Shown: one piece after another, positions 42,241-45,815 of the stretch
Layout of the letters: the number at the start of each line of letters is the position of its first letter
Numbering within the stretch: the stretch's first letter is position 1
Assembly (NCBI GenBank): GCA_005778115.1
Contig: SXKJ01000006.1
Coordinates: forward strand, 1-45,815
Direction: 5' to 3'
Origin: Planctomyces sp.
Lineage (GTDB): Bacteria > Planctomycetota > Planctomycetia > Planctomycetales > Planctomycetaceae
Length of the DNA stretch: 45,815 nt
The notes under the pieces: generated by a model
Databases searched by the model: none
Seen by the model: only the letters and a program-made list of their open reading frames with translations
Told to the model about the DNA's origin: nothing
Translations under genes and position numbers: made by a program

Positions 42241-44376
42241 TTAGGAAGTCCGTGCCATCATGCCGCGCAATCGCTCGGCGGGCACACCGGCCGACCAAAC
42301 GGCGGCGACGGCGAGGAGAAGATTCTGGCGAACCACAGGGGCGACAGAATCAAACTTGCTGAGCGGGAGGAAATAAGCATTCGGCCCGGTTCCGAGGACC
42401 ACATTGTTTTGTAAGAGGAACGCGACTCGCCCACCGCGAGATTGATGTTCGCGCAGTGACGCTGTTTCTCCAGCGATGGAATACAGCAGCACCTGACCGC
42501 GGCACTTGGCCAGTAGTTCTTCCAAGTGCGGCATGTCGGCTGGGACGATGAGCGTTCCTTCCAGTGGAACGGCATGGACGAGCGGCAAAACGCCGGACAG
42601 AAGACTGTCTCCGTTGAGATCCCCGGTCGCCAAAACTCCGTTCGACAAAACGGAAACATCACAACGTTCACAACCCAGACCGCTGGCCAGAGCTTGTTCT
42701 ATTCGGCATTCAAAGATCGCCGCCTCGACACGCGGGTGCAGCAGCAACGAGTTGATGCGGTCATGGTCAGTACCACGCAGCACGAAGGGTTGCTGACCAT
42801 CAATCTGCACATCGTCACCGACAGCGAGGCCGACTCGGCAACCGAACTGACGCAGCAGTTCGGCGGTCAAGCGACCGATGTCCGCCGACTCGGGACTGCT
42901 TGCGATTCCGATGATCGGGATGCGTCCGTTTTCACCTCCGGGGAACATCAATTCGATTATCGCATCGCCCACCGGTTGAGGTTGTCCGTAAAGCGGTTCG
43001 ACATGGATTGACAGAGCGGGGCCGGCGTTGACCTCGATGATGACGCCACCTGTTTCTTCGAGCGGACGTCCGATGTCTGTCGCGATGACATCCAGGCCGG
43101 CGATGTTCAAACCCACGGTTTGCGCCGCGAGCACCGCGCGCTCCGCCACGGCCGGGTGAACCTGGCTGGTCTCATCAGTCGTCAAGTCGCCGTTCACGCA
43201 CACGATGATCTCTTGCCCGACTACCAGGATCGACTCGCGGGTCAGCCCTTGGCGTTTGAGCCTCAACTCCGCCGCTTCGTTGAGAGCCATCGTGTCCAGC
43301 TTATCGGTGTAGTTCTCGCCGCGCCGTGGATCGCGATTCGCTTCCTCGATCAATTCCGTGATTGTGCTGCGACCGTCACCGACCACGACATCGCTTTGGC
43401 CGCGAGTCGCCGCGATCAGCCGATCGCCGACGACCAGCAACCGGTGAGCCGGTCCGCGCGCGAACTGCTCGACGATCACGCCGGAGGTGCCGGCGGAGTT
43501 CTCGCCAAGCGCATGATGAAACGCTTCGTTGATCCCTTCGCATGTCATCAGGTCGAACGAGATGCCTCGGCCGTGATTGGCATCGCGTGGTTTGACGACG
43601 ACAGGAAAACCAATCTCGCGAGCGACCTCGCAGGCTTCCTCCGGTGATTCCGCGACGCGGCCTCGCGGGACCGGCACGCCGACATTTCGCAGCAACATCT
43701 TCGTCAGCTCTTTGTCTTGAGCGACGTTCTCTCCAATCGAACTGGTCGAATCGGTCTCGGCGGTCCAGATGCGATGTTGTCGAGCCCCTTCGCCTAGCTG
43801 CACGAGACTGCCTGTCGTCAGTCGTCGACACGGAACGCCACGAGCCGCCGCCGCTCGCAGAATCGCGCGAGTGCTCGGCCCCAAACGGACGTCGTCGGCC
43901 AGATCGACCAGCTTGCGAATCTCCGCCGGTGCGTCGAATGGGGTGTCATTCAAGGCCGCCAGCACGCACTTTCGTGCCGTTTCCAAGCAGGCTCGGCCGA
44001 GCGGCTCGGCCTCAAATTCCAACGTCAGATAAACGGTCGCTGCGCCATTGACCGCGTGACAATCGCTGTAATGAGGCGGCGTGCCGGCCGCGGCTTCGAG
44101 CACGCAGGTCACTCGTTCCAGCACATTCGCCAGCGAAATCCCGCGCTGGGCGAGCTTGGCGAACGACTCCGTTGGCGGCGCGGCACTCGTTCCGGGTGAA
44201 GGCTGCGGCGGAGGGTCGTTCAACGCGGGCAACCACGACAGCAGCCGGGCGATGGCTTGTGGATCCTCGCTGGATCGCCATCCCTTTCGAGCCTGCAAAT
44301 CCACGTGGACTTCCAACGTCGGGACTCCCGCCCAGCGATTCGGCCCGTGGTAGGCGACGATCTGACAAAACTCCAT
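42241..44376 (-). CDS. Cyanophycin-synthetase-like protein with ATP-grasp and degenerate Mur-ligase domain
   Basis: Protein of 711 aa. The N-terminus (ILS-like start, HGPNRWAGVPTLEVHVDL) and the ATP-grasp region 210-480 (ENVAQDKELTKMLL, VVVKPRDANHGRGIS, GLDVIATD, EVNAGPALSIHVEP) match CphA. Where CphA goes on with GRIPIVAVTGTNGKTTT, this protein has GRIPIIGIASSPESADIGRL (485-502), so the P-loop is gone; the remaining Mur-like part (VEAAIFECRIEQALASGLG, CDVSVLSNG) is recognisable but shortened. The usual length is about 870-900. It probably polymerises or ligates amino acids with only one ATP site, as proposed for CphA2. Product unknown. Confidence 0.85.
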   Translation of the reverse strand: MEFCQIVAYHGPNRWAGVPTLEVHVDLQARKGWRSSEDPQAIARLLSWLPALNDPPPQPSPGTSAAPPTESFAKLAQRGISLANVLERVTCVLEAAAGTPPHYSDCHAVNGAATVYLTLEFEAEPLGRACLETARKCVLAALNDTPFDAPAEIRKLVDLADDVRLGPSTRAILRAAAARGVPCRRLTTGSLVQLGEGARQHRIWTAETDSTSSIGENVAQDKELTKMLLRNVGVPVPRGRVAESPEEACEVAREIGFPVVVKPRDANHGRGISFDLMTCEGINEAFHHALGENSAGTSGVIVEQFARGPAHRLLVVGDRLIAATRGQSDVVVGDGRSTITELIEEANRDPRRGENYTDKLDTMALNEAAELRLKRQGLTRESILVVGQEIIVCVNGDLTTDETSQVHPAVAERAVLAAQTVGLNIAGLDVIATDIGRPLEETGGVIIEVNAGPALSIHVEPLYGQPQPVGDAIIELMFPGGENGRIPIIGIASSPESADIGRLTAELLRQFGCRVGLAVGDDVQIDGQQPFVLRGTDHDRINSLLLHPRVEAAIFECRIEQALASGLGCERCDVSVLSNGVLATGDLNGDSLLSGVLPLVHAVPLEGTLIVPADMPHLEELLAKCRGQVLLYSIAGETASLREHQSRGGRVAFLLQNNVVLGTGPNAYFLPLSKFDSVAPVVRQNLLLAVAAVWSAGVPAERLRGMMARTS

Positions 44377-44471
44377 GAAACACCGGCTCTCAATTTCGTA
44401 GAAGAACGCTGTCTCTCAAGAAACCAAACGACCGCAGGAACGTATCAGCATCGGCTGTTATATCCAAGACC

Positions 44472-45641
44472 TCAAACAACGGGCCGCCGAGCTTTCAACC
44501 AAGCGGACCAGCGACCAGCCGGCAACTCCACGCAAACGTACAACAAATGCCCGGCGGCAAGGCTGGCGACCAGGCACGTCAACAGGATCAGGCTCGACTG
44601 AACCGGCGTCGGCGCGTTGTCGCACCATCGCCAACCGAACCACATCAGATAATGACTCACCGGATAATGGATCAAATACAGGCTGTAAGAAATCCGGCCG
44701 AGGTCTTGCAGCCAGCGCCAATTCAACCAATCGTGAAAATGTCCCGTTCGTCCGGCGACAAAGATCGACAACGCCGCCGTCAGCGCGAGCACGTTCTCCA
44801 ACTTCCATTGGTACGCCAGATGTCCGGTTACGACGGCGATGCTCACCACGAAGACCAGTGGCGAGACGGTTCGGTCGAGCGTCCACCACGTCACCATCCC
44901 CAAGAAGAACGAGCACAGAAAATGAGTCACCCACGGCTCAGTGCTGTCTTGCCGATTCCAAGAGACCAGCGAGACCAGCGCGAGCGGAGCAAAGACCAAC
45001 ATCAACGCCGTTGCTGAAGGCTGAGGTGACTGCTGATCGGACCGGCGTCGCAGCCGTTGAGCAATCCCCCAACCGAGCACGCTGACGACATAGAACTGCA
45101 TCTCGATGCAGACCGTCCAGATCGCCGCCGACAACGGCGTCTGTTCCAGCACATCTTGTTGAAATCCGACGTGTGCCAGGACGCGGCCAGCCGTCAGCGG
45201 TTCCTCGAAAGACGGAGGCAGGTTCCACCAAGTCACGTTGACCACATGCAACACCGGCACGAACCCCAGCGTGACCCAATACGGCGGCCCCAGCCGCACG
45301 ATCCGACGTCCGAGAAACGACACCACTTCGCGTGGAGTCACCCAGGTGTTGCGCAACGTGAAGGCGATCACGAACCCGCTGAGCACCAACAGGAATTGCA
45401 CTCCGACCCAAGACCGCAGCAACGCCCAATCGACGATCCACGGCAAGCAATTCATCGCCGGATACGGCAGCGGCTCGTACCGCCAAATGTGATACAGCGC
45501 GATCCCCAACGCCGCGAGCCCGCGCAGTCCGTCGAGAAACGCAAACCGAGCCGGCGGGCGATCCACCGTGGAGGCAACTCGCGGTGCTTTCTTTGCGTCA
45601 AGTGGCCGCTGGGGATCATCTGCCATCAAGGAGTCGCTCAT
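44472..45641 (-). CDS. Acyltransferase 3 family membrane protein (OafA/YrhL-like)
   Basis: Integral membrane O-acyltransferase of 389 aa with about ten hydrophobic segments. The N-terminal FAFLDGLRGLAALGIALYHI contains the conserved Arg40 and the catalytic-type His51; the segment SLYLIHYPVSHY near the C-terminus is also typical. Such proteins transfer acetyl or other acyl groups to sugars, peptidoglycan or lipids of the envelope. ATG 45641 is chosen; ATG 45626 is an alternative. It lies upstream of the cyanophycin-synthetase-like gene on the same strand (95-nt gap), perhaps in one transcript. Confidence 0.92.
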   Translation of the reverse strand: MSDSLMADDPQRPLDAKKAPRVASTVDRPPARFAFLDGLRGLAALGIALYHIWRYEPLPYPAMNCLPWIVDWALLRSWVGVQFLLVLSGFVIAFTLRNTWVTPREVVSFLGRRIVRLGPPYWVTLGFVPVLHVVNVTWWNLPPSFEEPLTAGRVLAHVGFQQDVLEQTPLSAAIWTVCIEMQFYVVSVLGWGIAQRLRRRSDQQSPQPSATALMLVFAPLALVSLVSWNRQDSTEPWVTHFLCSFFLGMVTWWTLDRTVSPLVFVVSIAVVTGHLAYQWKLENVLALTAALSIFVAGRTGHFHDWLNWRWLQDLGRISYSLYLIHYPVSHYLMWFGWRWCDNAPTPVQSSLILLTCLVASLAAGHLLYVCVELPAGRWSAWLKARRPVV

Positions 45642-45758
45642 AGGTGGGGTTCCCAGAGCATAATGACCTTCTTGCCGAAGGGCTGCCCTTGAGTGTTCGC
45701 CGAGTCTTTTCGGTCGCGAGCCACGACCATATACCTCGCACGGTCACGACGGCATCCG

Positions 45759-45815
45759 GGCGAGCGGGGCGGCGTCAGCCCCCCGGTGGTCTTGAGTGGT
45801 CGCAAACAACCGGGG
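45759..45815. repeat. GGCGAGCGG-family palindrome cut by the window end
   Basis: The left arm 45759-45787 is a typical copy. The right arm starts ACCGGGG at 45809 and is truncated at the end of the window. It lies upstream of the acyltransferase gene. Confidence 0.88.

Overview
The window looks like chromosomal DNA of a planctomycete (phylum Planctomycetota). The case rests on a DUF1800/DUF1501 pair, Tat-exported Gfo/Idh/MocA and TIM-barrel sugar enzymes, a membrane Ser/Thr kinase beside a LamG domain, an M81 (MlrC-like) peptidase, a TIGR03032 protein, many secreted proteins, many GTG/TTG starts and high GC. No rRNA, tRNA, CRISPR array, transposase or phage gene was recognised. A genus cannot be named.

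Layout. 411-3521 (+): oxidoreductase, DJ-1/PfpI protein and sugar-isomerase-like enzyme. 3562-6752 (-): an ABC ATPase coupled by a GTGA overlap to a large membrane-anchored protein. 6910-9709 (-): hot-dog thioesterase, chorismate-lyase-like protein, HemN-type radical SAM protein and an addiction-module antitoxin. 9762-12489 (-): a broken zinc-ribbon gene, a PQQ-type beta-propeller protein and an iron-containing alcohol dehydrogenase. 12658-14569: two divergent soluble histidine kinases. 14635-18201 (+): M81 peptidase, two small proteins and a Tat-exported SelA-like PLP protein. 18322-24110 (-): polysaccharide-export lipoprotein, a second lipoprotein, a LamG protein and a Ser/Thr kinase. 24391-28647 (-): DUF1501, DUF1800 and a CrtI-like flavoprotein. 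28787-34172: a CAP protein (-), then (+) a glycosyltransferase, feoA-feoA-feoB-Cys-rich protein and an unknown protein. 34242-40922 (-): alpha/beta hydrolase, RluA-type pseudouridine synthase, RlmI-like methyltransferase and a metallopeptidase-S9 peptidase fusion. 41126-45641 (-): a TIGR03032 gene broken by an amber codon, a cyanophycin-synthetase-like protein whose Mur-ligase half has lost its P-loop, and an acyltransferase.

The most unusual feature is the density of short palindromic elements. At least ten begin with GTAG and end with CTAC but carry different hairpin cores; five of them supply the TAG stop codon of a neighbouring gene. A second family with 29-nt arms starting GGCGAGCGG has seven members. 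Others are nested inside one another, and one nested insertion can be compared with an empty copy of its host element in the same window. Several lie inside reading frames (M81 peptidase, SLBB export protein, S9 peptidase) or form protein ends (antitoxin, glycosyltransferase, radical SAM protein). This resembles the Rickettsia palindromic elements in behaviour, but here several unrelated sequence families occur together.

Three reading frames are interrupted by single in-frame stops: kinase/LamG (TGA), TIGR03032 (TAG) and the zinc ribbon (TAG plus a one-base shift in an A8 run). These could be decay, sequencing error or recoding. All functional calls come from reading motifs by eye; no database search was run.
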